Of a stretch of 64,000 bases of DNA, positions 1 through 11,645 are shown piece after piece (position 1 is the first letter of the stretch; each line of letters begins with the position of its first letter). A program made the position numbers and the translations under genes. The notes below the pieces were generated by a model. It was not told where the DNA came from, ran no database searches, and worked only from the letters and a program-made list of their open reading frames with translations. Origin of the DNA: Bullera alba (Eukaryota > Basidiomycota > Tremellomycetes > Tremellales > Bulleraceae); NCBI GenBank assembly GCA_001600095.1, contig BCIX01000001.1:7217198-7281197 (forward strand), read 5' to 3'.

Positions 1-414
1 CATGTATACCTTTCCATTCCCATCTCGAAAGTTGGTCTCGTCATCAGCTCATCGTCCTCCTCGGCCTTTCTTACCTTCTCCATGACATAGGGCAGTGCAG
101 CGGCGTGGTCGACGTGAAAGCTGAGTATCAGCCAATGTGGTGTTCTGGGATACTCACTGAGTGACGAGGATGGCATCAACGGTAGACCAGTCCAGCTCAT
201 CGATGAAGGGCAACGATCCCATTCCTGGATGAGCAGGATGCAGTCCAGCATCACAAACGACCTTCTTCCCCCGGTATTCGATCACGCAGCACGACCTCCC
301 GACCTCTTGTCCTGCTCCCAGCATTGTCACTGTCAAGGGGGGCGCATCCTCTCCTCCGGCCAGTATTTGGACTGGCGCCGCCCTACTTTCGTTCCGTCTC
401 TGATTTCGGCGCAT
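1..414 (-). CDS. YSH1: Cleavage and polyadenylation endonuclease Ysh1/CPSF73, N-terminal part
   Basis: This is the 5' end of a gene that runs off the left edge. Its product is the metallo-beta-lactamase/beta-CASP endonuclease that cuts pre-mRNA at the poly(A) site in the nuclear CPF/CPSF complex. Exon 1 (414-158) encodes a short basic leader and then a LGAGQEVGRSC-type first strand and the VVCDAGLHP loop. Exon 2 (120-75) supplies the zinc motif HFHVDH when spliced, and exon 3 (36-1) begins TNFRDGNGKVYM. The two introns are 37 and 38 nt with normal GT-AG ends. The start is the first ATG of the open frame and gives a leader of normal length for the family. The catalytic HxHxDH is intact. The beta-CASP and C-terminal domains lie outside the window. 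The gene is divergent from the BTB gene at 749. Confidence 0.93.
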
Positions 415-748
415 CGGGGCAGTGTGTTGGTATCCTGGGACCCGTTCGTGAGGGCTACTGCAAGCGCTATCGTTGTGAGTCCAGTATTGACTGAGCGAGT
501 AGTTGAGTTAGAGCAGCGTATAGACTTTTGACCGTCGAACTCTTCTTCGAGTGGAGGTTGCGATTCTCAATCTTTGGTTCCTGAATTTGCTCTCAACGAC
601 CTCATCCAAGCTCTCTCTGTTCTACACTTCTCACGTAGATCGCATCCATACACAGACAGAGGCACATTATCCTCGACAAAGCTATACACTGCATCAGAAT
701 CAGACAATCCGGTCGATAGCCACACTCTCGCCACTCTTCCTCTCCACA
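415..748. promoter_or_regulatory. Divergent intergenic region YSH1 / BTB gene
   Basis: These 334 bases separate two divergently transcribed genes and must hold both promoters and 5' UTRs. The stretch from about 550 to 740 is rich in CT on the + strand, as is common in fungal 5' leaders. No recognisable TATA box or known binding site stands out. Confidence 0.5.
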
Positions 749-1893
749 ATGGTCACTCAACTCATCTCCAGCGGCTCGGCTACACCGTCCACCACTGCCG
801 CCTCCTCTAGCCTTGGCAACGCCGACGTGAGGACAGCTAGCAGTCAGACCGAATCGAATGGCAACGCCACCGACGGAGAGTCCTCTAAAATCGCTGCCGA
901 GTAAGTGACCATAGAAGTCGTCGAGGACTAGCTGATCCCCATCTTAGCGGAAATACCAGCTCGGGATACCCAGCGACGGACCTTGCGGAATACATCTTCA
1001 ACGTGGGATACCTCCAGCAACAATGGATCGATATCCAGGTATCGTTTCTTGGAACAATGCTCCAAGGTCATCGACGTGAGTGGCTTCCCGGATGATCAGA
1101 CGACCGCTGACGAGATATCAGTTGTATTGGCAAGAAGTCCATACCTGACCTCTCTTATGACCCACCTCCAACTAGGAGAGCCCTTAGTCCTTCCTATTAG
1201 AGATCCCACGATCACTGCAGAGGTGAATTTGACTCCCTTCCTCCTTGTGGCTGATACGAATCCCGGTAGTCTGTTCACATCGCCCTGCATCACCTATACA
1301 GCCCTGCCAATCGTCTAGTCAACCCCGGCAACGCTCGAGCAGTCCTTGTCACGGCGACCTTGTTCGAGGGCATGTCTGAACTCGTCGAGTATGCGTACCT
1401 CATCTGGAAGCAGAGTCTCGGTCAGGACAACATTCTCGATAATGTCAACTGGCTCGGAGCAGGTCCTTCCCCACCCTCGCAGCGTGGGCAATTTGGCTCA
1501 TTGGTTCAAGAGGGAGGCAATGCTCAAAACGGCTGGAGTACATCGAACGGAGGAGGAGATTGGACGGAAAGGCTGAGAGCAGATTGCCTGGATTTCCTCA
1601 TCCAGACCCTGCCCTCGGATCCAACAGACGTCGATGCTCGCCTACTCCCAGTGTATAGCAAACTCCCCTTCGAATTGTTCAAGCTTTGTGTCGAGTCGCC
1701 CGACTTCCCCATGACCAGCACGCAGGCCAGGTTTGCGTTCACCAAAAAGGCAATTGCGCAGAGAAAGAAGATGGCCGCGGCGGAGGGTATGGAGGAGAGT
1801 GTGGTGCTGGACGTGGCAGAGCAGCAGGGCGCTGTACATGTTATCAGGAAGCCAAAGAGGAGTAGAGCGCCATTGTGGAAGGTAGAGGGGTGA
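749..1893 (+). CDS. BTB/POZ domain protein, function unknown
   Basis: Four exons (749-900, 948-1075, 1122-1222, 1270-1893) join in frame to a 334-residue protein. Residues 1-55 are a Ser/Thr/Asn-rich low-complexity leader. Next comes a BTB-like fold: an LQQQWIDIQV strand, then the hallmark GHRLVLARSPYLTSLM segment where BTB proteins have the buried H-x(3)-L-x(2)-S-x-Y/F motif, then PLVLPIRDPTITAE and SVHIALHHLYSP. The C-terminal half is helical with a Gly/Asn-rich linker and ends in a basic tail (KPKRSRAPLWK). BTB domains mediate dimerisation or Cullin-3 docking, and nothing here tells which applies. All three introns are 46-47 nt with clear branch sites. Family membership is fairly certain; the biological role is unknown. 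Confidence 0.8.
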
Positions 1894-2077
1894 GCGGGGA
1901 GTATCGTATTCGAAGTAGTCGAGAGGGAGTGAGGGACAGCATACAATCAAGAGCGGGTAGCAAACACCTTGCCAATCAACCTGTACATGCCATGCATTCT
2001 GTACAAGTGGGTTCCTCAAGCTATCCATGCTGTAGCCTCGCCACCGCCATCCGCTCCAATATCTTCCTCTGGTTGAA

Positions 2078-2732
2078 CTACGATCCGGTCGACCTTTCTC
2101 CGGGCGTTACCTGCAATGGGTCGTCCCGGCCGGCGTAGAATTTGTCCAGGAAGGTCGTTGGCGCCGCCTCCTCTTCGTAAGGCTTGAACCAGTGCATCAC
2201 GTGGGGCTATGATGTGTCAGTGCTGGTCAAGTGTCTGCCGGGGTCTTCAAGGTATTTCTCCTCATGTGCGAGTCCTCTACATCGCCAGGGGTGGCTCTCA
2301 AAGGCAACCCTCTCCAAGAGATGTCCAGACGAGACCGCATGATCCCATTGACTCACCTCCTGCTTCCATCCGTTCATCGTTTCCTGGTACTCCTGCTGGT
2401 TCTTCTGGAGGAGGAGGTTGATGATATCCAAGTTTTCGACGTATTTATTCCTCTCAAAGTCTTGTCTTATCTTCAGCCTGACCATCGAAGGCGACACCGA
2501 AAGGGCATATAGCGAGACGATCTCCGGTGCCTACCGGTATCACATCAGCGCTCAGCTCTCACCTCACACCCTCGTCATACTCCGCACTCGCAGAGCATGA
2601 AACAATGCCATAGGTCGGCGGGAAACTCACTGATCTGTACCAATCCCGGTATGCCTGCAGAGCCCTCGCTCGAGCTTCTTGATGCGTCTTGGAGACGACA
2701 CTTAGTCTGGCCAATCTGGAGGGGATGATCAT
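2078..2732 (-). CDS. NADH:ubiquinone oxidoreductase subunit NDUFA6/B14, LYR family
   Basis: Three exons (2732-2631, 2530-2357, 2206-2078) encode 134 residues. The protein is the LYR-motif accessory subunit of mitochondrial complex I (NDUFA6 in animals, NB4M in Yarrowia), which docks the acyl carrier protein on the peripheral arm. The family signature is plain: ARALQAYRDWYRSAPEI near residue 30 (LYR-like AYR), then VSPSMVRLKIRQDFERNKYV and the QEYQETMNGWKQEPHVMHWF block. Length is normal. The N-terminus (MIIPSRLARLSVVSKT) is basic and suits mitochondrial targeting. Both introns (100 and 150 nt) are longer than usual here, and the 150-nt one is open in frame until its last triplet, so an unspliced message would still translate to a stop at the acceptor. 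It lies head-to-tail with VPS1. Confidence 0.92.
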
Positions 2733-3012
2733 AATGGGTGAGTGTGGTTGCAGTACCCCTTCTCTAGGCTACCAACCAGAAGAGGGCTAAATGGTTGCAC
2801 CAGCCAGGATCCACGATCAGGTCGAGCGGGATCAAAAGGCGAAACGGACATTGAACCCATCTCCATCTTCTACTCTGCGCTGCCCTGCTGCTTGCTGGCT
2901 GTGCTTCTCTTTCGGGCTAGACGTGCATGCGTTACAAGATTCTCAACTGTTTGGGTATCACCACTGGCTCAAGGGCCACTCTTCACGCGCTCTAACAAAT
3001 CCTCCAAGCGCT

Positions 3013-5481
3013 CTACACCGACGCGACGATCGCTTCCGCCGAGTTGAGCGCGCCAACCATTTTCACACACTCTCTTCGTCTGGCGACGACGTCGGGACTC
3101 TCCTTCAATAGCTCCTCCAGGACATCTGGCTTGTAGAGACTCTCCAAGAGCTCCTTTTGCAAGTTTTCTTTGGCGAAATTGACAAGGTTATACGTGATGG
3201 CTTTAGGCACCATGTCGATCATTTCTCGCTTGACCACCGCAAAGTATGAGACGATGAGCAGTTCTGACTAGTCAGCAAACACCCCATACCCGTAAGCCAG
3301 AGCACTCACTGATGACCTCAGTCTCCATCAACTCTCTTTCGTTGAGGTTGGCGACGGGCTTAATGACTGCTGGGGGAGCGTCCATCTGACCACCCCGCTT
3401 TTTCGGCTGGTTTGCCTTGTTGAAGAAGCTGCCAAAGAAGCTGGCCTCCTCCTTTTTCAGATCCGTGTCCAAGTCTTTGCCATTGTTCAAAGCACCCGCA
3501 GCGAGTTTACCCGTCTTTGGGTCGACCGCCTTCTCGGGCGGTTTGTTGGCATTGAGACGGTCCTGGATGATGGCCATGGCCTTGTGGCCGCCAAGGAAGT
3601 CTGGATGTGTCGTGTTGACGTAGCAAGCCTGCATGGCGACCATGTCGCTGACAAGCTTGTTCGTTGGGGCCATGCACGTTTTGAAAAAGTTGATGACAAC
3701 AAGGTTGAATCGGTCTTTGAGCTCGGGGTATCGTTTGAACGAGCCCTAGATGTCAGCACGATTCGCCGGGAAGCACTCACAGTCTTTCCGAGGAGGGTGC
3801 TCAGTATCCTGATCAACTCGTCGTAGATAAGGGTACAACATCTCAGTGCTGGCTCCTCCAACCGACGGATCTGCTGCTTGACGATGACTTCGAAAGCGGT
3901 CGTTCCGACAAACAGCGACGGCGTAGAACCCGACGAGTTGTACAGCAGTACACGGATATCCCCGTCTTTGACCTGGTCGAATGGGTCGATGCTCTTCACA
4001 CCATTGTTGAACAGCTCGTGGAAGACAAAGCTGATTCGGGCACCGCCAGACAGCTCGTTCAAAGAGAGATCGTTCGTGTTTCCGTCAATGGCGGACCGGA
4101 AGCCAGCGCAGAACTCGTTGATCGTCGATAGCACCACGGAGCCTGGGTTTGTCTCTCCCATTGGACCACCAAGAGCCGCTAGTTCCGTCTGGTACTTTGA
4201 CAGCTGCTGTCCGATCCTTGCTTTGATGTCCGGAAGCGTGTTTCGGATATGGTGCATGAGGATCTGGCATCAGCCACGTTCTAGCTTCAAGGACTCACGA
4301 TATTCAGCTTTCTCGCTAGCCAAGGGGTACCGCAGTACTGGGCCTTTGACGCATAGCTTGAGTGGTTTTCGAAGAACTTCTTCTCATTGTCTAGAGCCGA
4401 GGTGATTGATTTCGACTGGTCGATATCTCTCTGACCTCTGTTGACGACGGGCACGTACCCTAGTCTCAAGGGAATGACCCTTCCGGCAAGGATGTCCACA
4501 ACGTCTGTGCCTTGGTCCATCAGGTCGACCTTGGTCAAGACTCCAATCGTCCTCGTTCCCTCTGGATCCACCTCTCGGGCCATCTTCAAACCGTCGGAGT
4601 TGGCCAAATCGGTGTTGGCAGCCGTGACGGCTAGGATAATCGCATTGGGCTTGGAGATGAATCGCATGAGCATGTCCCGAATCTGCTTTTCGATATCTCG
4701 CGGCTGGTCTCCGACGGGGACCTTTGTGAGACCGGGCAAGTCGACTAGGGTGAGAGTGAGGACGTTGGGGGAGAAGATTCTGAGGTTGATGGGGTTTGGC
4801 GAGATTCCTTGGAAATGTCAGCTAGCACTTGGGAAGACTGGGAAGCTCTACTCACCGGCATTCTTTCCAGTCATCTTCTCCGTGTCCTTGACAATCTCAT
4901 CCCTGATCTTGTGGAAATCGTGGAACTTCTGACCGGGAAGATGCAGGAACTCTCCCCACTCGTCGGCATTGTTCTCGTTCAGCGAGGTCTTGGCAAGGGC
5001 TTCCTCTGCGAAGAGGTCAGCTACACCACAACGGGTCCTCGTATGGCTCACCTGGTTGTTCGGAAGCAGCTCCGTTGGGCTTTGACGTTGCAGGTCTGTT
5101 GATGAGTTGGAGGACCTAGGGGCATGAGCTCAAATCCCTCCTGCCTAACTCACTAGAGGTCTCCTCGTGACGATACCCGTTCCTCTGGGCAGGAAATCCC
5201 GACCGACAATGTTCTACGTCGTCAGTGTTGTTTTCTATGAGTGAACTCACCTCTAGGACGGACGACTTTCCACTACTCTGCGAGCCAATGACCGTGATTT
5301 GGGGCAAATCCTAGGTGTGATGAGCCTCCATCTCGTATATGACTCGCTTGCCACTTACGATGTTGTTGCTAACGCCAATCGACGCGAAGACATCTTGCAG
5401 CTGGAGAGAGGTTAGCTAAATGGCGGATTTGGTCATAACGCTGCTCACCTTGTTGACGAGGGAGATTAGCTGCTGATCCAT
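3013..5481 (-). CDS. VPS1: Dynamin-like GTPase Vps1
   Basis: This is the dynamin-family GTPase of vacuolar protein sorting, peroxisome fission and endocytosis. The start is fixed by an 11-codon first exon (5481-5449, [11 protein letters not shown]). The P-loop GSQSSGKSS is followed by [16 protein letters not shown] (G2), DLPGLTKVP (G3) and [11 protein letters not shown] (G4), then the dynamin middle domain ([13 protein letters not shown]) and a C-terminal GED ([19 protein letters not shown] to EAIVAS). There is no PH or Pro-rich domain, as expected for Vps1. The variable insert before the GED is Lys/Asn-rich. The gene has about ten short introns. It resembles DNM1 at 19.6-22.5 kb across the GTPase and GED but has a short insert B. 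The exact intron set in the 3' half was only partly traced. Confidence 0.93.
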
Positions 5482-5974
5482 CTTGGCAGTGTGGTATTTG
5501 ATCTATGGGTGTAGGAGATCTATGGGCAAGTAAGTCAGTATGCTCACTTGTGGTATACCGGAGGGCGGTGTGTCTCGTGCCGGGCGATGACGCAAGGGCG
5601 GCAGATGAGGAGGTCCAAAGGTGCTTTGTCGTTCACTCACGGGTCGTTTCGCGTACTCAGAACAGCTTGGGTATGACACGGCTGTCGGAAGCGTCTAGGT
5701 CGTGCTATGCAGAGTGTACTAGCGAGATAGAAAGGAGTGCTAGCTAGAGGAGGTTGTGTATAGCGTATCGATAGGTGGCGGCGCGGATGCTGCGTGTCAG
5801 GTACCGCCTTTATCGGGGAGGGCAAATTAAAATTAGATGTAGCGCCAGGCTGGAGGTGGTGACGTCCAGCGAAGCTAACTTACTGGGTGCTATCATCACT
5901 AGTACCTACGGGTCCTCCCAGCGTCGATAGGCAGTTCAAGGAGGAGGGGAAAGACCAAAAGACATCCGGCTACG
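5482..5974. promoter_or_regulatory. Divergent intergenic region VPS1 / 5975 gene
   Basis: These 493 bases lie between two divergent starts. I see no gene. The region holds scattered GTGTAG/GTGAGT-like words but no consistent splice chain on either strand. Confidence 0.45.
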
Positions 5975-6964
5975 ATGCCATACATCTCAATAGAAACGAT
6001 AGTGGGGGTGGTCTTGCTCGCCGCACTAGTGGGATACGGGTACACGACCACGACTTCGAGTTCCACCTCTTCGGCCGGTGCGAGCAAGTCTAAGAAGAAG
6101 AACAAGAAGAAGGCCAAGGCCAGCACCAGCTCGGGGACAGAAGCTCTAGTTGAGCCACCCAAGCGAGAGGGGGAGAAGCAAGCGGACAAGGCGAACGCTC
6201 AGTCCAAGGGCGATACGAAGCCTGCTCCGGGTGGTCCAGCAAAACCAGCTCCCGTGAAACAGGCGGCCAGTGTAGCCAAGCCCGAGAGTAAGGTGAAGCC
6301 TACAGCAACGCAAGAAAAGCCCAAGGCGTGGGCAGAGGTAGCCGCCCTACCGAATCAGTAGGTGAACAGATGTTCCAATGATGTACTGACTCGTTCAGAA
6401 CCACATCGGTACCAGAGAGCAAGAAGTTGCCAGTCGTAGAACCCAGGCCAGAACCAGAACCTCGAGCACCTTCCCCCGTGGAATCAGATAGCTCCTCTAG
6501 CTCCTCGGAGAGCGAGTACGAGCCTATACCCGCATCGTCGAACTCTGACGACGGATGGCAGGATGTCCAGAGCAAGCGCAAGAGTGGGTACAGCCTCAAT
6601 TGGATCATGGTTGCTGATGAAAGTAGAGCCCATTTCAATATCCCTCGGCTCGGGACAATCCACCTCTACGTCTACCCCACTCCCAGTGTCGACCAAGATC
6701 CAGAGGAAGAATGCGAAAAAGGCCGAGGCGAAGAAAGCCGCCAAGGCGATAGAAGAGCAGGACCGACAACGCAGATTGGCCGCCCACAAGCGGGATCTGG
6801 AGAGGTGGGCAGAACTCGAGCCCAGTATCGGTATAGCCATTGACGTTGACCTTAGGGAGAAGATCAATCAGCTATACTCCGCCCCGAAGAAGCCCGGTAA
6901 AAGCAGCAAGGCGCCTTCGTCCAGTGCTACCCTAGACCCAAATGGAAAGCTTATATGGGATTGA
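5975..6964 (+). CDS. Membrane-anchored Lys/Glu-rich protein, function unknown
   Basis: Three exons (5975-6357, 6399-6583, 6624-6964) join to 302 residues. The N-terminus carries one hydrophobic segment (IVGVVLLAALVGYGYTT, residues 8-24) without a cleavage-type signal, so it is probably a signal anchor with the rest cytosolic. Then follow a Lys-rich tract (KSKKKNKKKAKA), a Pro/Ala/Lys-rich low-complexity region, a Ser/Glu-rich stretch (SSSSSSESEYEP) ending in DDGWQDVQSKRK, and a charged helix likely to form a coiled coil (residues 215-265). The GWQDV-SKRK segment followed by basic helices recalls ER-associated or ribosome-binding small proteins, but that is only a resemblance. I do not recognise the family. 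Both introns have normal signals. Confidence 0.75.
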
Positions 6965-7339
6965 CCGCTTCAGCACTTTGCAAAGCATGACTCCTTCACT
7001 TCCTCACACCATGCATTTTGTCACTAGAGTCCGATTCTTGCCGTGACCACCATATCACCCTTTCCCCGCGGCCAGCGAGGCTAGCGAAGTCCGATGTTGT
7101 AGGATGTTGTTGCCAAATCCCACGCGCGGAACATCGGAGATGAGCGAAGAGGTGAACCGAGATGAATTCGATCTCACTGAGATGCTGCTAAAAATGTCAA
7201 TGTCCGGATGATATCGGAGCGTCTTCTTCTCTACCTTGTCTCATTCAATCTGTGACACAGGTCATGGGATCGGTCCGGCTCGCAGTGTGTATATAACCCG
7301 GAGAATCGACATTGGAGGGTTTGCCATGAAACGTGGAAG
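6965..7339. promoter_or_regulatory. Intergenic region upstream of the MFS gene
   Basis: These 375 bases hold the 3' UTR of the upstream gene and the promoter of the transporter. A possible TATA-like word (TGTATATAA, 7287-7295) lies about 45 bases before the MFS start. Nothing else is recognisable. Confidence 0.4.
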
Positions 7340-9440
7340 ATGACGGACTCCCCTGCCTCCACCCTTTCAACACCATTTCCAGCTCTCAAGGCAACGGCCA
7401 CCTCGACCTCGGCTCGTCGTGCTGCAAGCGACTTGGAGAACTTTGCCTCATCCCTACAGAACCCACGCAACTGGCAGCCGAGGAAGAAATGGACAATCGC
7501 ATTGACTGTCGCTCTTACGGGCTTGGTATCGACATTCGGGAGTTCGATCGCCGTGCCCGGCATTCACGCCGTCAGGGATGAATTCGGTGTACCGAACGAA
7601 AAGGTCGGGATACTTATCACCACCGCATACGTCTTGGGTCTAGGGTAGGTGCTAGGAGCGAGTGCTTGGTACTGATAATTTTAGATGCGGACCCTTCCTC
7701 TTTGCCCCCATCAGCGAGCTATATGGACGTCAGACGGCGTATCTGACCAGTCTTGTGCCGTACTTTTTCTTCAGTCTGGGCTCGGCGTTGTCGCCAAAGT
7801 GAGTACTAGACAAAGCTCAAATGTTGCAGTATTGACCTTCTGCAGCATGGCGGCTCTAGTTGCGCTTAGATTGTGAGTGATCGATCTCAAGGACACGACT
7901 GACTCGAGTAGCTTGGCTGGAGTATTTGGTTCCAGTGGACCTGCCCTAGGTGTCGCCACGATGGCTGATGTAAGTGAACTCTTTGCGATACGAACTCATA
8001 CAATAGCTCTTCGCCCCAAGTGAGAGAGGAAAGCCAATCAGCATCTACGCCGTGGGGCCAATGGTGAGTCCTTCATCGATGGCTACCGCTGACCATTTCA
8101 GGCCGGACCTGTGCTGGGCAGTATGGTCGGATACTGGATATTGGCCTCGGGATGGAGATGGCTCTTTTGGACACATACCATTTTGGCCGGCGTCAACCTT
8201 TGTCTATACGTCTCGCTGACTACGGAGACTTATGCGCCGTGAGTGCATCCAGACCAACCTCGAGCGACGCTTACCATAACAGTGCCATTGAGAAGAAACT
8301 CCGATATCAAGTCCGACACCCGATCTACGACCCGCCGTCCTTCATCTCTCGCTTCGATCCCCGGCGGATGATACACGACCTAGGCTGGATGCGGGCCATG
8401 GTCAGCGTCAAAGATGTCGGGGAAGTCTTTGGCAAGGCATTCTCCAGGCCACCTAGGTTACTGTTCACCAATCCAGTTTGCCTCATCTTCTCTCTCTATT
8501 ACGCTTACATCTACGGCGAGTCCACCCAATCCCGCTTACGGAAGACTTGGTGCTGACTTGACTCAGCTATCATCTACATGTGTTTGGTTGGCATTCCGCT
8601 ATTGTACGGTCGGGCGCCGTTTGCCCGACCGGGATTGTTTTCTTATAATTGGCCGCAGAACACCATATCGCTCTCCTACGTCGGATTGGGTATGTCTTTC
8701 TCAGGCGAACTGCGCTGACTCGAAGCCATCGGATTCATGATCTCGGCTACTACGGCGGCCAACGCCCAAGATCGGATATACCGATATCTATCGAAACGAG
8801 CTGGCGACTCTGGTCAGCCTGAATACAGGGTGAGTTATCACCGTATAATCTGTGCTGATTCGTCACAGCTCGTTCTCACCCAGATTGGAATGTTCATCAT
8901 GCCGATAGGCCTGCTCATATTCGTAAGCTCAGGCATTAAGTAACTTTGATTCTGCTGACACTTGTCCAGGGGTGGACGGCACATGCAGAGGTTCATTGGA
9001 TAGGACCACAATTTGGACTTGCTCTGGTGGCACTCGGACTCATGCTGCCTTTCAACAGTATACAAAATTTGTGAGTGCGGCATACAGCACATAGCTCGCT
9101 AACTTGAACAGCTTGGTCGACGCATTCTTCCCATACTCCGCAACAGCAGTCGCGGGGGCAACGGCCGTGAGCCAAGGCATACAACCAGCCGTGGTAGACG
9201 CTAACCCAGAGCTAGTTGCGGTCCATTACCGCTTGCATATTACCTGAATTCACCGGCGACTTGTTTCACGACTTGGGCTGGGGTTGGGGTTCTACCTTGT
9301 TAGCATGCGTGGCTCTGGTTGCGGTGCCAGCGCCAGCGATCGTGAGTGCGAGCCAAACTCGTGACTGGCCGCAGTACTGACTTGCACAGATGTTCAAGTA
9401 TGGTAGAAGTTTAAGAGAGCGGTTCCAATTCGACGGATAG
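7340..9440 (+). CDS. Major facilitator superfamily transporter (DHA1 drug/polyamine type)
   Basis: This multi-exon gene encodes a 12-helix proton antiporter of the plasma membrane. After a hydrophilic leader it carries the fungal signature NPRNWQPRKKW just before helix 1, then GILITTAYVLGLG and GPFLFAPISELYGRQ (the loop 2-3 motif A region). It continues through GVATMADLFAPSERGKP and GPMAGPVLGSMVGYWI (motif C of antiporters), a central cytoplasmic loop (IEKKLRYQVRHPIYDPPSF) and six more helices ending in KYGRSLRERFQFDG. This arrangement matches the fungal FLU1/TPO-like DHA1 group, which exports drugs, polyamines or metabolites; the substrate cannot be told. About ten introns of 40-50 nt were followed, and the frame is unbroken across them. 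No biosynthetic neighbour suggests a cluster role. Confidence 0.88.
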
Positions 9441-9648
9441 CGTCTGTCGAACAATGTAGATGACAGCGGCTAAGCAATTGTATCACATCATCTGGGCGGC
9501 AGCATGCAATCCACCATCTGTACTCTTAGCATAAGACACAATGCATTGTACTATATCAAGTGACAGACAGGTCACGCCGCGATCATACACCAAGTCATCC
9601 TGAATTACAACCGAGATCTACACCCGCAACAAGACACCCTTTCACGCC

Positions 9649-11437
9649 CTACGCAAACCTGCCTAGAGTCCTAGACCCTGCTGCGCTGGTGCTGCCCAAT
9701 CGCGGGATCAGGCCCGAAGTCGCTTTCCCCCCCGCCTTTACCGGCGACAAGAACGCTGGAATCACTCCATCTCCACTCTGAGCCACTTCTCAGCTTCCTC
9801 TCGCCGTTCTAATCAGCTAAACTCACATTCATGATTGGGTCCCAGGTGAAAGCGGGCGCGGCGCCGCCCAGCAATTTCCTCTTCTTCTTCTTGTCCTTGT
9901 CCAAGTCGATCTTAATCTCGGGTATCTCGGGTATGACCACTTTGCTCTTGGCAGACTTTGGTTCTGGCGATTTGCGCTTGGATCCCCTGTTCTCCACCTG
10001 CGTCTTGTCGCCTAGTATCGATTTGTCGACCGAGACCTCGTCGTCTGGCAGGGGTGTAGCTGCTTTCTTGGCTGGTCTCACGGGTTTTGCCTGCTGAATC
10101 GGTCAGTATGACGAGTGGAACGTGTTCGCGATACTCACTGCGATTGCCTTCTTGGCCTTTTTCGGTGGCTCCTCGTCAGATTCATCAGACTCGATGGGTC
10201 TAGGCTTTAATTTCTTGGGAGACGACACCGCCGTTTTGGATGATTGCACGGTCTTCCGCAGCGTGTTCAGATCCTCCTGGAACGGATGTCAGGACGGTCT
10301 CTCGGGATGCCATCTCCACACTCACCTCGACGCCGGACAACCTATCCTTCTCGGCGACAGCGTCCTTGAGCTTGGCCTTGAGCGACTTTTCCCTCTCCTT
10401 GCTGTTTTCCTTCAAGGTGGACATCTCTTCCTGCGCTTCTGCCAGCTCGTTGTCCTTGGTCTCCAGCTGCCGTTTGACGTCCTTTAGCTCCTTTTGCAGC
10501 GACTTGACCAATTTGTTCTAATCATTGTCAGGACGTCGAATCAACTTTGCCTGAGCTCACTGTATCTGCCTCCCCCTTGGACTGCGATTTGAGCGTCTCA
10601 ATCTCCACTGCGGCTTCTTCCTCTCTATCCCGCAAGTCACGCAACTTGCCCTCCAAAGACTGAACTTCTGCTTCCAAGCTCAAGATCTGGGTTCTGGCCG
10701 AGCTGAGCTGAGATTGTGTCTCGGTCGAGGCAAGTTTGTCCGCTTTGACTTGTGCTGCCCTCTGGTGAGCGAGCGACGTGTTTGCCCGGCCAAGAGATGC
10801 CTGAGTTCTCAGCGTAGTCCAATGCGAGACACCCACCTCGAGTTCTGCCAATTGTTCATCTCTCTCCACCAGCTCTGCTACCAGATCACTCTCCTTTGCT
10901 TCGAAAAGGGTGATCTTGTGGTCTCTCATGACTATCAGATGTCAGCATCAAGCTGAGCGCTTGGCACTCACGCCGGGCCGCCTCGGCGTCTGCGAGTCGT
11001 TGTTCCAGTTCGATCATCTGCATCTGTTCCGACGTAATGGCCAACAGGGCCTTCTGCTGACGAATCAGACTGTACATGTTGAGCTTGACCAAGTCAGTAC
11101 AGTGTCACATTTCACTGCTCACCTCTTCCCGCATGCTTTCGCCCTCTTGCTGCATCCTAGCAATCTCTCTGTCCTTGCATTCGATGGCTTTCTTGGAATC
11201 ACCGGAGTTCTTCAGCTGCGATTGTAGAGATTGGATAGTGGCCTGAAGACCCGCTGTCTCGCTTTCATGTCGCCTCTTTGCGGCGTGTTCCTTGCGAACG
11301 AGTTCGGAGACTTGACTCTGGAGATTGTTCACCCTGGCTCTGGTGGGACCAGGTGTTTCGGGGTATTCGTATGTCTTGTCCGGGAGATAGATGTTGGGCG
11401 GGGTGGGTGGATATGTACGCGGAGGAAGACGGGACAT
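9649..11437 (-). CDS. Long coiled-coil protein, function unknown
   Basis: The gene starts MSRLPPRTYPPTPPN (ATG at 11437). After a Pro-rich leader it is mostly heptad-patterned coiled coil rich in Glu, Lys, Gln and Ala (for example QLKNSGDSKKAIECKDREIA and KELKDVKRQLETKDNELAEA). The C-terminal 140 residues are basic and disordered (KRKSPEPKSAKSKV, DKDKKKKRKLLGG) and end with a last exon (9788-9649) whose SPVK and IPRLG-type motifs look like CDK-site or docking signals. The intron at about 9834-9789 restores the frame past an early stop. Length is about 500 residues. Coiled coil plus a basic tail with SP sites suggests a cytoskeletal, spindle-pole or kinetochore role, which is inference only. 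It is convergent with the MFS gene and divergent from the gene at 11646. Confidence 0.75.
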
Positions 11438-11645
11438 GTTGGGGGAGGGAGATAGTCAAGTATGTGAGAGGAGGCAAGGAGATTAGATCATCAGAGGTTT
11501 GTTGTCGTCAACAAAGAAATCAGTTGCGTGGAATTTGATCCCGCTCAACATGTTGGCTGACAGGCTCAGATGACTTCTCCCATCGAACCGATCTCCGCTC
11601 GTCTGTACAAGATGACATGCATAGGCGAGCGCCCACCACGACGGC

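Noticed and set aside
2207..2356. Possible snoRNA in the 150-nt NDUFA6 intron
   Set aside because: A CTGA near the 3' end resembles a D box but also fits the branch site, and no C box is at the right place.
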